The notes under the pieces: model-generated
Databases searched by the model: none
What the model was told of the DNA's origin: nothing
Seen by the model: only the letters and a program-made list of their open reading frames with translations
Assembly: GCF_900101465.1 (NCBI RefSeq)
Contig: NZ_FMZM01000009.1
Span: 122,663-186,662 of the forward strand
DNA length: 64,000 bases
Source of the DNA: Nocardioides lianchengensis
Lineage (GTDB): Bacteria; Actinomycetota; Actinomycetes; Propionibacteriales; Nocardioidaceae
Direction: 5' to 3'
Translations under genes and position numbers: made by a program
In this document: positions 1-7,942 of the stretch, piece by piece
Layout: every line of letters begins with the position of its first letter
Numbering within the stretch: the stretch's first letter is position 1

Positions 1-1092
1 TGCCTCGGCGAGCTCGCCATCGCCCGCCACACCCACCTCCTCTCCACCCGCGCAGTGATGGCCGACGCCCTCGACCTGCGCCACCGCCTCCCCCAAACGT
101 GGGCCATCGTCCAGACCCTCGCCTGCGAGGCGTGGGTCGCGTGCCGGGTCGCGTCCATGACCCGCAAGCTGTCGTTCGACCAGGTCGCGCTGGTGGACGA
201 GGCCGTAGCCCGGGCGATCGGCGGGTGTGCGCCCGGGCGGGTGCTCCGCATCGTCGAGGCCAAGATCATCGAAACCGACACCGCCGCCCACACCGCCCGC
301 ATCGAAGAACAACGCCGCACCCGCACCGTCGTGCTGTCCCCGACCGACGACACCGGGCTGCGGATGCTGTTCGCCCGCCTCGAAGCCGGCGACGCCGCCT
401 GGGTCGACGCGACCGTCGACCGGGTCGCCGACCTCCTCCACGATGACGCCGACCTACGTCAGGCTCATCACCCCGACCTGCCCGAGGACGTCACCAAGGC
501 CGAGCTCCGCGCCATCGCGCTGGGCTGGCTGGCCCGACCCCACGACCTCGCCGCACTCCTCCAGTTCCTCGACCAGCAGGACGACGAACAGGCCAGCAAG
601 ACGCGGAAGCCGTCAGCGGTGCTGCACGTCCACCTCCACCAGGCCGCCCTCGACACCGGCGTCGGCGTCGCCCGAGTCGAGGAGCTGGGGCCGCTGGTCC
701 TGGACCAGGTCCGACTCCTCCTCGCCCACGCGAACGTGACGTTGCGACCCGTGCTGGATCTGTCGGAGACCATCGCCGTGGACCGCTACGAGCACCCCAC
801 CATCGTCCGGGAGCGGACCGCGATCCTGATTCCGGCCGATGCGTTCCCGCACTCCACGTCCGTCACGAGGCGGGTCGATCTGGATCACCCGACGCCATAC
901 CTGGACCCAGACTCCGGTGGACCACCCGGACAGACCGGCGACCACGCCGCCGCACCCCTCACCCGACGACACCACCGGGCCAAGACCCACGCCGGCTACA
1001 CCGTCGAACAAACAGGCCGGACCACCTTCGAATGGACCACCCCTCACGGACTGAGACGCCGCGTCGACCCCACCGGCACCCACCCTCTCTGA
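1..1092 (+). CDS. DUF222/13E12-type HNH protein, 5' end outside window, degenerate HNH
   Basis: The reading frame is open to the first base, so the N-terminus is missing; an internal ATG lies at 58. The last 80 residues align with the HNH module of actinobacterial 13E12 proteins: a DLDH followed by PY, a GGP loop, and RRHHRAKTH. All zinc-ribbon cysteines expected in the family are replaced: the residues that are Cys in the FPxC, RxCDLDH and LCRRHH positions read Ser, Val and Thr here (LTRRHH). The intact paralogue at 22361-23611 keeps all of these cysteines. The metal-binding histidines remain. The family is a predicted DNA endonuclease; this copy may be inactive or decaying. No neighbour suggests a partner. 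Confidence 0.85.
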   Translation, partial: CLGELAIARHTHLLSTRAVMADALDLRHRLPQTWAIVQTLACEAWVACRVASMTRKLSFDQVALVDEAVARAIGGCAPGRVLRIVEAKIIETDTAAHTARIEEQRRTRTVVLSPTDDTGLRMLFARLEAGDAAWVDATVDRVADLLHDDADLRQAHHPDLPEDVTKAELRAIALGWLARPHDLAALLQFLDQQDDEQASKTRKPSAVLHVHLHQAALDTGVGVARVEELGPLVLDQVRLLLAHANVTLRPVLDLSETIAVDRYEHPTIVRERTAILIPADAFPHSTSVTRRVDLDHPTPYLDPDSGGPPGQTGDHAAAPLTRRHHRAKTHAGYTVEQTGRTTFEWTTPHGLRRRVDPTGTHPL

Positions 1093-1102
1093 CGTGGAGC
1101 AC

Positions 1103-1831
1103 TCACCAGGGCTGGACGCCCGTCTCGTCTCGGAAGGTGCCGGTCGGTCCCCCGTCGGGCAGCGTCGCGAGCTCCAGGAAGATCGCCGCACCCTGCTCCG
1201 GGGTCCGGAGGCCCTGGTGGCCGTTGAGGTCGGTCGCGACGTAGCCGGGGCAGCCGGCGTTCACCAGCACGCCCTCGTCGGCGAGCTCCTTCGCGTACTG
1301 GATCGTGATCGCGTTGAGGTAGGACTTGGTCGGCGAGTACGCCGCCGAGAGCGGGCCGTACGGCTCTGCCTGGGCGGTCTGCAGGGTGAGCGAGCCGACG
1401 GTGCTCGAGACGTTGACGATCCGCGGCGACGCCGCCCGCCGCAGCAGCGGGAGCACCGCGTTGGTGACCCGGATGACGCCGATGACGTTGGTGTCGACGA
1501 CCTCGCGGACCTGGTCGGCACTGACCCGGGTCGGCTCCTGCGGCATCCCGCCGGTGATGGCGGCGTTGTTGACCAGGACGTCCAGCCCGCCCTCCTCCTC
1601 CAGCAGCGCCGCGGCGGCCGCCACGCTCACGTCGTCCGTGACGTCCAGCGGTACGCCGAACACGTCGTGGCCCTCGGCCCGCAGCTTCGCCACCGCATCG
1701 TCACGGCGGCCGGCGTCCCGGGCGCCCACGCCCACCCGGAAGCCGAGGCGGGACAGGCCCGCCGCGATCTCGTAGCCGATGCCCTTGTTGGCGCCGGTGA
1801 CCAGCGCGGTCCTCTTGTCGTTCTCCGTCAT
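1103..1831 (-). CDS. SDR family NAD(P)-dependent oxidoreductase
   Basis: A 242-residue classical short-chain dehydrogenase. The Rossmann nucleotide motif TGANKGIG is near residue 13, NNAA near 88, the catalytic Ser in NVSS near 140 and the catalytic pair in YSPTK near 163. The C-terminal PG-x-V-x-T-D motif is also present. Cytosolic; the substrate cannot be read from the sequence. It is divergent from a LysR regulator 98 bp away, and a LysR-type box lies between them, so it is probably the regulator's target. It runs tail-to-tail with the truncated DUF222 gene. Confidence 0.93.
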   Translation of the reverse strand: MTENDKRTALVTGANKGIGYEIAAGLSRLGFRVGVGARDAGRRDDAVAKLRAEGHDVFGVPLDVTDDVSVAAAAALLEEEGGLDVLVNNAAITGGMPQEPTRVSADQVREVVDTNVIGVIRVTNAVLPLLRRAASPRIVNVSSTVGSLTLQTAQAEPYGPLSAAYSPTKSYLNAITIQYAKELADEGVLVNAGCPGYVATDLNGHQGLRTPEQGAAIFLELATLPDGGPTGTFRDETGVQPW

Positions 1832-1887
1832 GCCTCGATCGTGTCCGCGGCACCCGGCCGCGCACCAAGACCGACTGGGTCGCGACG

Positions 1888-1904
1888 CATACCGCGCCGG
1901 TATG
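1888..1904. promoter_or_regulatory. LysR-type operator (T-N11-A)
   Basis: CATACCGCGCCGGTATG is a perfect 6-bp inverted repeat with a 5-bp spacer and contains ATAC-N7-GTAT, the T-N11-A signature of LysR recognition sites. It lies in the gap between the divergent SDR and LysR genes, about 57 bp from the SDR start and 26 bp from the LysR start. Confidence 0.75.
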
Positions 1905-1929
1905 ACACCAGGTGAGGGGTAGCGTCGGG

Positions 1930-2778
1930 GTGGTGGAGACCCGCGAGCTGCGCTACTTCGTCGCCGTCGCCGAGGAGGCCCACGTCAGCCGGGCGGCCGA
2001 GCGGCTCGGCATGGCGCAGCCGCCGCTGTCCCGGGCGATCGCCCAGCTGGAGCGACGCCTCGGCGCTGACCTCTTCGTCCGTACGCCGCGCGGCGTGACC
2101 CTGACCAGCGCCGGCGAGACGCTGCTGCGCGAGGGCCGGGTGGCACTCGCCGCGGTCGAGGCGGCCGAGCGGCGGACCCGCCGTACCGTCGCGGCGGCGG
2201 GGCGGGCGTCGGTGGTGCTCACGGCCAAGGCCGGCGCGTCCAGCGAGCTGATGGCCAAGCTGCTCGACGCCTACGCCGCCGAGCCGGACGCGGTCGACGT
2301 CGAGGTGCTGCTGAGCCCGCCCGGGCACCAGGCGCCGATGTTGCGCGACGGGCGCGCCGACGTCGCCATCCTGCACCGGCCATTCGACGACACCAGCGGC
2401 TTCGACGTCGACCCGCTGCTGGTCGAGGACCAGGTGCTGATCCTGCCGGGCGGGCACCCGGCGAGCCGCCGGTCCTCGATGACGCTCGCGGAGGCGACCT
2501 CGATCCCGGACCTGCCGCTCCCCCGCTGGCCCAACCTCGACGGCAGCTACCCCGACGGGCCCGGCCCCGAGCTGCGCGACCTGACCCAGGTGCTGCAGCT
2601 GGTCCGGCTCGGACGCGCGGCGATGGTGCTGCCCGAGTCGGCGCAGGCCAACCTGCGCGACGGGTTGGTCGTCCTCCCGATCGCGGACGCGCCGCGGGTC
2701 ACGACGGTCATCGCCTGGCCGCCGCACAGCACCTCGACCGGGGTGGCCGGCCTGGTGCGGACCGCCGGGCGGTTGTGA
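1930..2778 (+). CDS. LysR family transcriptional regulator
   Basis: An N-terminal winged helix-turn-helix (ELRYFVAVAEEAHVSRAAERLGMAQPPLS, read here in part) is followed by the type 2 periplasmic-binding-like effector domain. The protein is about 282 residues; family members are usually 290-310. I chose the GTG at 1930 (1933 equally possible) because a GAGGGG ribosome-binding site lies at 1914-1919 and the conserved helix begins four codons later; an upstream GTG at 1912 adds six residues. It probably controls the divergent SDR gene and itself through the box at 1888-1904. The inducer is unknown. Confidence 0.92.
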   Translation: MVETRELRYFVAVAEEAHVSRAAERLGMAQPPLSRAIAQLERRLGADLFVRTPRGVTLTSAGETLLREGRVALAAVEAAERRTRRTVAAAGRASVVLTAKAGASSELMAKLLDAYAAEPDAVDVEVLLSPPGHQAPMLRDGRADVAILHRPFDDTSGFDVDPLLVEDQVLILPGGHPASRRSSMTLAEATSIPDLPLPRWPNLDGSYPDGPGPELRDLTQVLQLVRLGRAAMVLPESAQANLRDGLVVLPIADAPRVTTVIAWPPHSTSTGVAGLVRTAGRL

Positions 2779-2784
2779 GCGGGC

Positions 2785-3381
2785 TCAGCTGAGCCGGCCG
2801 CCGTAGTCCGGCAGCTTGAACCGGCGACCGGTGTGCCCGCCCTGAAGGTCGGTGAGTCGGTTGCCGACCGAGGCCACGATCGTGAAGCCCCGGCGCTCGA
2901 GGGCCTTGCGGCAGCGCAGCTTGGACGCCTGGAGCGGCTCCGAGGGACTGCGGCGCACGCAGATGCCGCGGTAGCGGTAGCCGGCCTCGCGCAGCACCTC
3001 CGGGACGCCCTCCAGCTGAGCCCGGGTGCGGCCCGTGGCGAAGTGGACGGTCATCCCGAGGGCGGCCGCGCGGCGGGCGAACGCCCGCGTCCGCTTGACC
3101 GGCCGCGGCCAGGCGTAGTGGCTGGCGATCGAGGTGTTGTCGATGTCGAGGACGACGGCCAGCCGCTCGCCGGGCTTCGCGGCCGCGGCCCGGCGACGGA
3201 GGAAGCCGCGCGAGCCGCTCAACGACCGGTCCACGTCGCGCAGCCAGGTGGCCTTGCTCGGCAGGCCGGCGGCCCGCTCGGCACCCGTCCCGTCCGGGGC
3301 CGCCACGCTCGCCCCCGCCGGGGCGGCGGAGGTCAGCGCGAGGGCCAGGAAGGTGAGCAGGACGAGCACGCGGCGGATCAT
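2785..3381 (-). CDS. Secreted HAD-family acid phosphatase (class B/IIIB-like)
   Basis: 198 residues. A signal peptide (residues 1-24, ending in an Ala-rich cleavage region) precedes a HAD phosphatase fold: nucleophile motif DIDNT near residue 79, motif II with FATGR near 115, a lysine in the QASKLRC segment, and GNRLTD near 172 as motif III. Family members hydrolyse phosphomonoesters outside the membrane. Its ATG overlaps the stop of the upstream MFS gene by 4 nt (ATGA), which makes it the last gene of the azole-peptide operon. A role in that pathway is only inferred from this coupling; it may act on an exported product or on phosphorylated substrate, or be a passenger. Confidence 0.85.
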   Translation of the reverse strand: MIRRVLVLLTFLALALTSAAPAGASVAAPDGTGAERAAGLPSKATWLRDVDRSLSGSRGFLRRRAAAAKPGERLAVVLDIDNTSIASHYAWPRPVKRTRAFARRAAALGMTVHFATGRTRAQLEGVPEVLREAGYRYRGICVRRSPSEPLQASKLRCRKALERRGFTIVASVGNRLTDLQGGHTGRRFKLPDYGGRLS

Positions 3382-4643
3382 GACGTCACCCTAGGCGCCT
3401 CTCCCGACTCCAGCGCGTCCAGGCGCGGGAACCGCGGGACGCCGACCAGCAGCGCGCCCACCAGGCTCGCGAGCAGCCCGACCGCGGCGACGCGGAGCGC
3501 CCACTCCGTGCCGGCGGCGCCGGCGACGACCCCGCCGAGCGCGGCCCCGAGGGGGCTGCCACCCCAGGCGATCAGCCGGGCGGTGGTGTTGACGCGCGAC
3601 TGCAGGTGGTCGGGCGTGACGACCTGGCGGGCGACGATGCCGTTGACGATCAGGGTGGTCATCGCGAAGTTGAGCACGGCGAGCAGCGGCAGCGCGGCCA
3701 GCACCGTCGTGGTCAGCGACAGGGTGAGCAGCGTGACCAGGCCGACGGCGAAGCCGGAGGTCGTGATCAGCCCGACGCCGAAGCGGCGCTGGACGCGCGG
3801 GAGGGCGAGGCTGGCGACGAAGGTGCCGACGGCCCCGGCGGCGAACAGCCAGCCCAGGGCCGGCGAGTCCGAGGCGAGGCCGAGCTGCTCGACCCCGATC
3901 ACGACGAGCAGCCCGGACACCGCCCCGCCGGCGAGGCTGTTGCCGGCGCCGAGGACGGTCAGCCACCGCACCACCGGCATCGCCCACAGGTAGCGCAGGC
4001 CCTCGGCGACCTCGGCGCCCAGCCGCCGGCCCGGGACGACGTCCGGGACGGTCTCGCTCCCCGGCCAGCGCAGCCGGGCCGTGATCGCGGCGGCCGCCAG
4101 GTAGGCCAGGCCGTCGAGGCCGAGCACGAGCGCCGGCGGGAGCGTGGTGACCAGCAGCCCGCCGACCAGGGGGCCGACCAGCCCGATCGCCGTCCCGACG
4201 GTCACCAGGGTCGAGGTCGCCGACGCCACCCGGTCGCGGCCGACCATCTGCGGGACGACCCCGAAGGTCGCCGCGTCGGCGAACACGAACAGCGTGGAGA
4301 CGACGGTGGCGACGCCCAGCAGGTAGGGGAAGCCGAGCACGCCCAGCGCGTCGGCGAGCGGGACGCTCAGCAGCGCGAGCCCGCTGGCGGCGCCCGTCGC
4401 GACCAGCACCCGGCGGCGGTGCCAGCGGTCGACGAGGGCACCGGCGGGCAGCCCCACCACCAGGTACGGCGCGGTCTCGGCCGCCGCGATCAGCGCGGTA
4501 AGGGTGGCGCTCCCGGTGAGCCGGTAGACCAGCACCGGCAGCGCGACCAGGGTCAGCGCGTTCCCGGCCATGGCGACCGTGCGGGCGGCCAGGTAGCGGC
4601 GGTACGTCGGGTCCGCGAGCGCTCCGTCCGCGGCGCCCTTCAC
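3378..4643 (-). CDS. MFS transporter, EntS/MFS_3-like exporter of the RiPP operon
   Basis: 421 residues, about 12 hydrophobic segments in two halves. The segment YRRYLAARTVAMAGNAL begins helix 1 and a DRWHRRR loop follows helix 2, the usual MFS A-motif position. It resembles the MFS_3 group that contains siderophore exporters. The GTG at 4643 overlaps the YcaO stop as GTGA, so translation is coupled; longer starts run into the YcaO reading frame and are not credible. Being the only exporter in an operon that makes a modified peptide, it is likely to export the mature product. Specificity is inferred from context only. Confidence 0.88.
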   Translation of the reverse strand: MKGAADGALADPTYRRYLAARTVAMAGNALTLVALPVLVYRLTGSATLTALIAAAETAPYLVVGLPAGALVDRWHRRRVLVATGAASGLALLSVPLADALGVLGFPYLLGVATVVSTLFVFADAATFGVVPQMVGRDRVASATSTLVTVGTAIGLVGPLVGGLLVTTLPPALVLGLDGLAYLAAAAITARLRWPGSETVPDVVPGRRLGAEVAEGLRYLWAMPVVRWLTVLGAGNSLAGGAVSGLLVVIGVEQLGLASDSPALGWLFAAGAVGTFVASLALPRVQRRFGVGLITTSGFAVGLVTLLTLSLTTTVLAALPLLAVLNFAMTTLIVNGIVARQVVTPDHLQSRVNTTARLIAWGGSPLGAALGGVVAGAAGTEWALRVAAVGLLASLVGALLVGVPRFPRLDALESGEAPRVTS

Positions 4644-5971
4644 AGGCTGGGCGGCGGCAGCAGGAGCAGGGACTCCGGCGTCGGCGGCCGGCCCGCGACG
4701 TCGGCCCAGCGCGGCAGCCCGTAGTAGGGGAAGGCCGCGGGCGCGTTGGGGACCAGTCCTCGCGCGCAGACCCGCACCACCCGCAGCGGGGTGAGCGCGA
4801 CGTCCGGCGTGGTCAGGTCGCAGACGACCACCTCGTGGCCGGCCGCGCGGAGGGCGGCACGCAGCCCGGGCTCGGTCCCGGCCGGGAGCGCGTCGAGGCC
4901 GACCGTGGTCGGCGGCTCGGTGAACCGGGGCAGCAGCCGACGCTGCACCTCCGGATCCAGCCAGACCTGGGCCTGGGCGCCGAGGTCCCGCACCCGCGAG
5001 CACTGCTCCCCGGCGACGGCCAGGTAGTCGCGGTCGGGCCGGTGCGGGAGGTAGAGCCCCTCCGAGAGGATGCCGGCCCCGATCGCCTCGAACACCCAGC
5101 CGTCGGCCTGGAGCAGGCCCTGGGTGAACACCCAGCTGTGGATCGCCTCCAGGGTGGCCTTGACCGCCGTCTCGGCCGGGTCGAGCTTGGCGGAGAAGCC
5201 GCCGGCCACAATCCCCGTCACCGGGTCGTGCACCACCGCCGCGACCACCGGGACGCCGAACCAGGCGGGCAGCGCCAGCAGGTGCACCTCCAGCCGCGAC
5301 CCGGCCAGGTGCTCGCGCAGGCCGGGCACGCTGTCCGGGTCGATCCCGGCGGCCGGCAGGTCGAGGTGCCACCACAGCGAGAGGGCGTCGCGCTCGACGA
5401 GTTCCAGCAGCCCCCGCCGTACGGCGTCGTCGACGCCCTGGCCGGTGGCGATCCCGGCGTAGTTCACGTGGTGCAGGAACGCGTCGCCGCGCCGCGAGCC
5501 GGTCCGCCAGTTCAGGTGCGCCCAGGAGGCCGGGACCAGCACCGGACCGTCGTCGCCCTCCCCCGCGACCCAGGCGATCTCGACGTCGTCGGTGAACCGG
5601 GCGAACGGGAACCCGGCGCGCTCGTGCTGCCAGTCGGCGAAGAAGCGCAGGTGGTCGGGGCCGAGCAGCCGGTGCCCGGCGGCGGTGAGCTCCCGCGCGG
5701 TCCCGCGCAGCAGCCCGTCCGGGACGTGGTTGCCGCAGTAGCGCTCGACCGCCTCGCCGATCGCGGCGATCCGCGCCCCCGCGGGGTCGCCGAAGGTGGT
5801 GCCGAGCGAGACCCGGTCGCTGGGCCAGTTGCCGTGCACGCGCGAGTCGGCCACCTCCGCGGTCAGCCCGACGTACGACGGCGGCAGGCCGTCGAGCCGG
5901 GCGACCGGGTGCAGGCCGGTGACCAGGCCGAACTCGGGGTCGACGAGGTGGTCGACGGGGAGGGTCGTCAT
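4640..5971 (-). CDS. YcaO-domain azoline cyclodehydratase (SagD-like)
   Basis: 443 residues covering one full YcaO domain. The ATP-binding residues typical of the family are visible: GEAVERYCG near residue 72 (ExxxR), RGLLELVERDAL near 185 (E and R/D of the second motif). The C-terminus is proline-rich (LLLPPPSL), as in azoline-forming YcaO proteins whose C-terminal PxPxP tail reaches the active site. Known family members use ATP to activate the backbone amide and close Ser, Thr or Cys side chains into azolines on a precursor peptide. The neighbouring RRE/SagC-like gene and the 39-residue peptide fit this. ATGA overlap with the upstream hydrolase gene; GTGA overlap with the exporter. Confidence 0.93.
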   Translation of the reverse strand: MTTLPVDHLVDPEFGLVTGLHPVARLDGLPPSYVGLTAEVADSRVHGNWPSDRVSLGTTFGDPAGARIAAIGEAVERYCGNHVPDGLLRGTARELTAAGHRLLGPDHLRFFADWQHERAGFPFARFTDDVEIAWVAGEGDDGPVLVPASWAHLNWRTGSRRGDAFLHHVNYAGIATGQGVDDAVRRGLLELVERDALSLWWHLDLPAAGIDPDSVPGLREHLAGSRLEVHLLALPAWFGVPVVAAVVHDPVTGIVAGGFSAKLDPAETAVKATLEAIHSWVFTQGLLQADGWVFEAIGAGILSEGLYLPHRPDRDYLAVAGEQCSRVRDLGAQAQVWLDPEVQRRLLPRFTEPPTTVGLDALPAGTEPGLRAALRAAGHEVVVCDLTTPDVALTPLRVVRVCARGLVPNAPAAFPYYGLPRWADVAGRPPTPESLLLLPPPSL

Positions 5972-6975
5972 GTCGTGAGCTCCAGGTGGTGGTCGGGGAC
6001 GGGGGCGGGCGGCCGGTGCGACCGGGCGTAGCGGGGGAAGTCGTCGGAGGCGATCCGGACCTCGAGGCGGGCCCGCTCAGCAGGGGTCAGCACGACCGGG
6101 CCGAGCGGGACGAGGCGACCGACCGCGGCGCCGTGCGCCACCTCGCGGCCGTCCGCGACGAGCGAGACGCACCACTGCGCGTCGTCGGGGCCGTCGACCC
6201 GGACCGCGGCCGCGACGGGTCGGTTGTGGCCGACGGTGCCGTCGCGGTGGATCGTCTCGGCGTCCGTCGGCGGCGCGCCGACGAGGACGGCGTCGATCCA
6301 GCGCAGGATCCGGGTCGCGCGGCGCGCGCCGGCCAGGCCGTGGTCCCACGGCCCGAGCACTAGGGCCGCCGGGCCGCCCCAGGCCGCCGCGAGGTCGACC
6401 GTGTCGTGGGCGAAGAAGTCGTCGGTGCCGCCGATCGCCAGCAGCGGGCAGTCCAGCCGGGCCACCTCCTCGGCCCGCTCGGCGTCGCGTCGGCGGGCCC
6501 CGACGACCTCTGCCCAGGGGCGTCGTACGTCGTGGGCGAGCCACCAGCCGATCCGTGAGGCCAGCTGGAGCACGCCGCCGCGGGTGCGCGCGGTCTCGCC
6601 GAGCCCGAGCGCGGGCACCGCGACCACGACCCCGTCGGGCCGGACGTGGGCGGCGGTGGCCAGCGCGGCGTGGGCGCCGTACGACGTGCCGAGCAGCACC
6701 ACCGGGGCGTCCGCCCAGGTCCGGACCCAGGTCAGCAGGGCCGGTCCGTCGTCGCCGCGGTCCTCGGTGTACGGGACGAACTCGCCGAGCGACGCGTGCC
6801 GACCGCGGACGTCCTGGACCACCAGCCCGATCCCGTGGGCGGTCCAGCCGGCGGCCTCGGCCGCGTGCCCGGCGGCGCCGTACGGCGTGCGGGCGACGAG
6901 CACGACCCGCGGGGGCCGATCCGGCAGCCAGGTCCAGGTCGCGAGTCCGGCGACCGTGCCTCGGGAGGACCTCAC
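5968..6975 (-). CDS. CocE/NonD-type (S15-like) serine hydrolase
   Basis: 335 residues from a GTG that overlaps the upstream stop (GTGA). Alpha/beta hydrolase of the CocE/NonD or X-Pro dipeptidyl peptidase kind: oxyanion tyrosine in the RTPYGA segment near residue 28, QDVRGRHASLGEF near 58, nucleophile elbow GTSYGAHA near 98, candidate acid GGTDDFF near 184 and histidine in GPWDHGL near 210. A shortened C-terminal beta domain follows. In this operon it could be the protease that removes the leader or trims the modified peptide; that role is inference. Ester or amide hydrolysis of another small molecule remains possible. Confidence 0.85.
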   Translation of the reverse strand: MRSSRGTVAGLATWTWLPDRPPRVVLVARTPYGAAGHAAEAAGWTAHGIGLVVQDVRGRHASLGEFVPYTEDRGDDGPALLTWVRTWADAPVVLLGTSYGAHAALATAAHVRPDGVVVAVPALGLGETARTRGGVLQLASRIGWWLAHDVRRPWAEVVGARRRDAERAEEVARLDCPLLAIGGTDDFFAHDTVDLAAAWGGPAALVLGPWDHGLAGARRATRILRWIDAVLVGAPPTDAETIHRDGTVGHNRPVAAAVRVDGPDDAQWCVSLVADGREVAHGAAVGRLVPLGPVVLTPAERARLEVRIASDDFPRYARSHRPPAPVPDHHLELTT

Positions 6976-7667
6976 CGCGGCGCGGCCGGGACCGGGAGGA
7001 CCGGGTGCCGGGAGACGGTGAGGGCGCGCAGGTCGACGGCGACCACCTCGTGGGCGGGCCGGTCGGGGCGCAGCAGCTCGGCCGCGACCTGGACCGCGGC
7101 GAGCTCGAGCCCGGCGCCGCCCAGGAGCGGTACGGCGGCGGCGACCCGGCGGGCCCCGGCGGCGGGGGCGGTACGGGGGTCGGCCGCGCGGTGCCGGGTG
7201 GCGGCCCGGCGCCGGGCGGCGACCTGAGGGGCCGGCACCGCGGGCGGCGAGAGCACGACGCGGTGGCCGACGACCCAGCACGCGGTGGTCGCGTCGGCGG
7301 GCAGCGCGTCGTCGTCGCGGGCCAGGACACGGCCGCCGCCGGGCCCGACGACGGCGCCCATCCGGGTCAGCGCGGCGCGGAGCGCGGCGGCGAGCACACC
7401 GTCGCCGTCGACCCTCAGGCGCGCGGGCGGTACGTCGACCAGGCCGGCCGCGACCAGGGCCTCCAGGGCCGCACGGGCCGGGCCCGAGGCCGGGTCGCCG
7501 CCCTCGGCGAGCGCGTCGAGCAGCTCGGCAGCGGCGGCGTCGTCGAGGTGGACGTGGTGGTGGGTGTCGCCGACCCGGAGCAGGTGGCCGTCGGCTGCGG
7601 CGTACAGCTCGACGCCGGGTCTGAGCCGCCGGGAGGTTCGGATGGAGGTCCGTTGGAGGGGGGTCAT
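6972..7667 (-). CDS. Short SagC/E1-like protein with RRE domain, leader-binding partner of YcaO
   Basis: 231 residues. The N-terminus (RLRPGVELYAAADGHLLRV, then HLDDAAAAELLDAL) has the layout of the peptide-clamp/RRE winged helix found in azole-peptide 'leader-binding' proteins. The rest looks like a shrunken ThiF/E1-like region without a GxGxxG nucleotide motif or zinc CxxC pairs. Such proteins bind the leader of the precursor and present it to the YcaO enzyme. Start ATG at 7667, 18 nt past a strong hairpin that separates it from the precursor gene. The hydrophilic Ala/Arg-rich middle makes the assignment depend partly on context. Confidence 0.72.
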   Translation of the reverse strand: MTPLQRTSIRTSRRLRPGVELYAAADGHLLRVGDTHHHVHLDDAAAAELLDALAEGGDPASGPARAALEALVAAGLVDVPPARLRVDGDGVLAAALRAALTRMGAVVGPGGGRVLARDDDALPADATTACWVVGHRVVLSPPAVPAPQVAARRRAATRHRAADPRTAPAAGARRVAAAVPLLGGAGLELAAVQVAAELLRPDRPAHEVVAVDLRALTVSRHPVLPVPAAPR

Positions 7668-7684
7668 GGGTGTCCGCTCTCGGG

Positions 7685-7718
7685 GGCGGCCCCGTGCGTC
7701 GGGACGCACGGGGCCGCC
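7685..7718 (-). terminator. Strong hairpin between precursor and maturation genes (attenuator)
   Basis: A perfect 15-bp GC-rich stem (7685-7699 with 7704-7718) and a CGGG loop. It lies 14 nt past the precursor stop and 18 nt before the next start, with no U-tract. In RiPP operons such hairpins stop most transcripts or protect the 3' end, so that precursor is made in excess over the enzymes. Confidence 0.75.
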
Positions 7719-7732
7719 GGTGGGTCCGAGGA

Positions 7733-7852
7733 TCAGTCGGCCTCGGTGGCCTCGACCTCGTCGAACGGGTTCTCGACCAGCGCGTTGCTGTGGCCGGCGC
7801 TGTGCGTGGACAGCTGGACGCGCTGGGCGACGGGGGTGAAGAACTCGTTCAC
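7733..7852 (-). CDS. Azole-peptide (TOMM/LAP) RiPP precursor, 39 residues
   Basis: GTG start with an excellent AAGGAG ribosome-binding site 6-7 nt upstream (7859-7864). The peptide has a leader-like N-terminus (NEFFTPVAQRVQL), a Ser/Thr/His-rich centre (residues 15-23, STHSAGHSN), and an acidic tail rich in Glu/Asp ending ATEAD. It has no cysteine, so heterocycles would be oxazoles or methyloxazoles from Ser15, Thr16, Ser18 and Ser22. Histidines 17 and 21 beside them would add metal-binding nitrogens. It stands immediately upstream of the RRE, YcaO and hydrolase genes, under its own Zur-type promoter. The boundary between leader, core and a possible follower is not visible. Confidence 0.8.
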   Translation of the reverse strand: MNEFFTPVAQRVQLSTHSAGHSNALVENPFDEVEATEAD

Positions 7853-7874
7853 GGTGGTGCTCCTTCGGTGAGGG

Positions 7875-7900
7875 GACGCGGCCCCGTCCGGGACCGCGTC
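7875..7900 (-). other. 5' UTR hairpin ahead of the precursor ribosome-binding site
   Basis: An 11-bp stem with one G-U pair and a GGAC loop. It starts at about the predicted transcript start (7898) and ends about 10 nt before the AAGGAG. It may protect the short mRNA's 5' end. No riboswitch family was recognised. Confidence 0.5.
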
Positions 7901-7903
7901 GAG

Positions 7904-7933
7904 AACGTATCTCGAGATGAGAATGAATCTCAA
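7904..7933 (-). promoter_or_regulatory. Sigma-A-like promoter of the precursor operon
   Basis: Reading leftward: -35 TTGAGA (7933-7928), an 18-nt spacer, -10 TACGTT (7909-7904). Predicted start near 7898. The Zur-type box at 7918-7932 covers the -35 and most of the spacer, so a bound repressor would block polymerase. Confidence 0.65.
7918..7932. promoter_or_regulatory. Zur-type operator 1
   Basis: TGAGAATGAATCTCA is a 15-bp inverted repeat close to the TGAAAATGATTTTCA form known for actinobacterial Zur. It is an AT-rich island in surrounding 75 percent GC DNA. It lies within the precursor promoter, downstream of the binding-protein stop codon. Confidence 0.7.
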
Positions 7934-7942
7934 TAAGCAATC

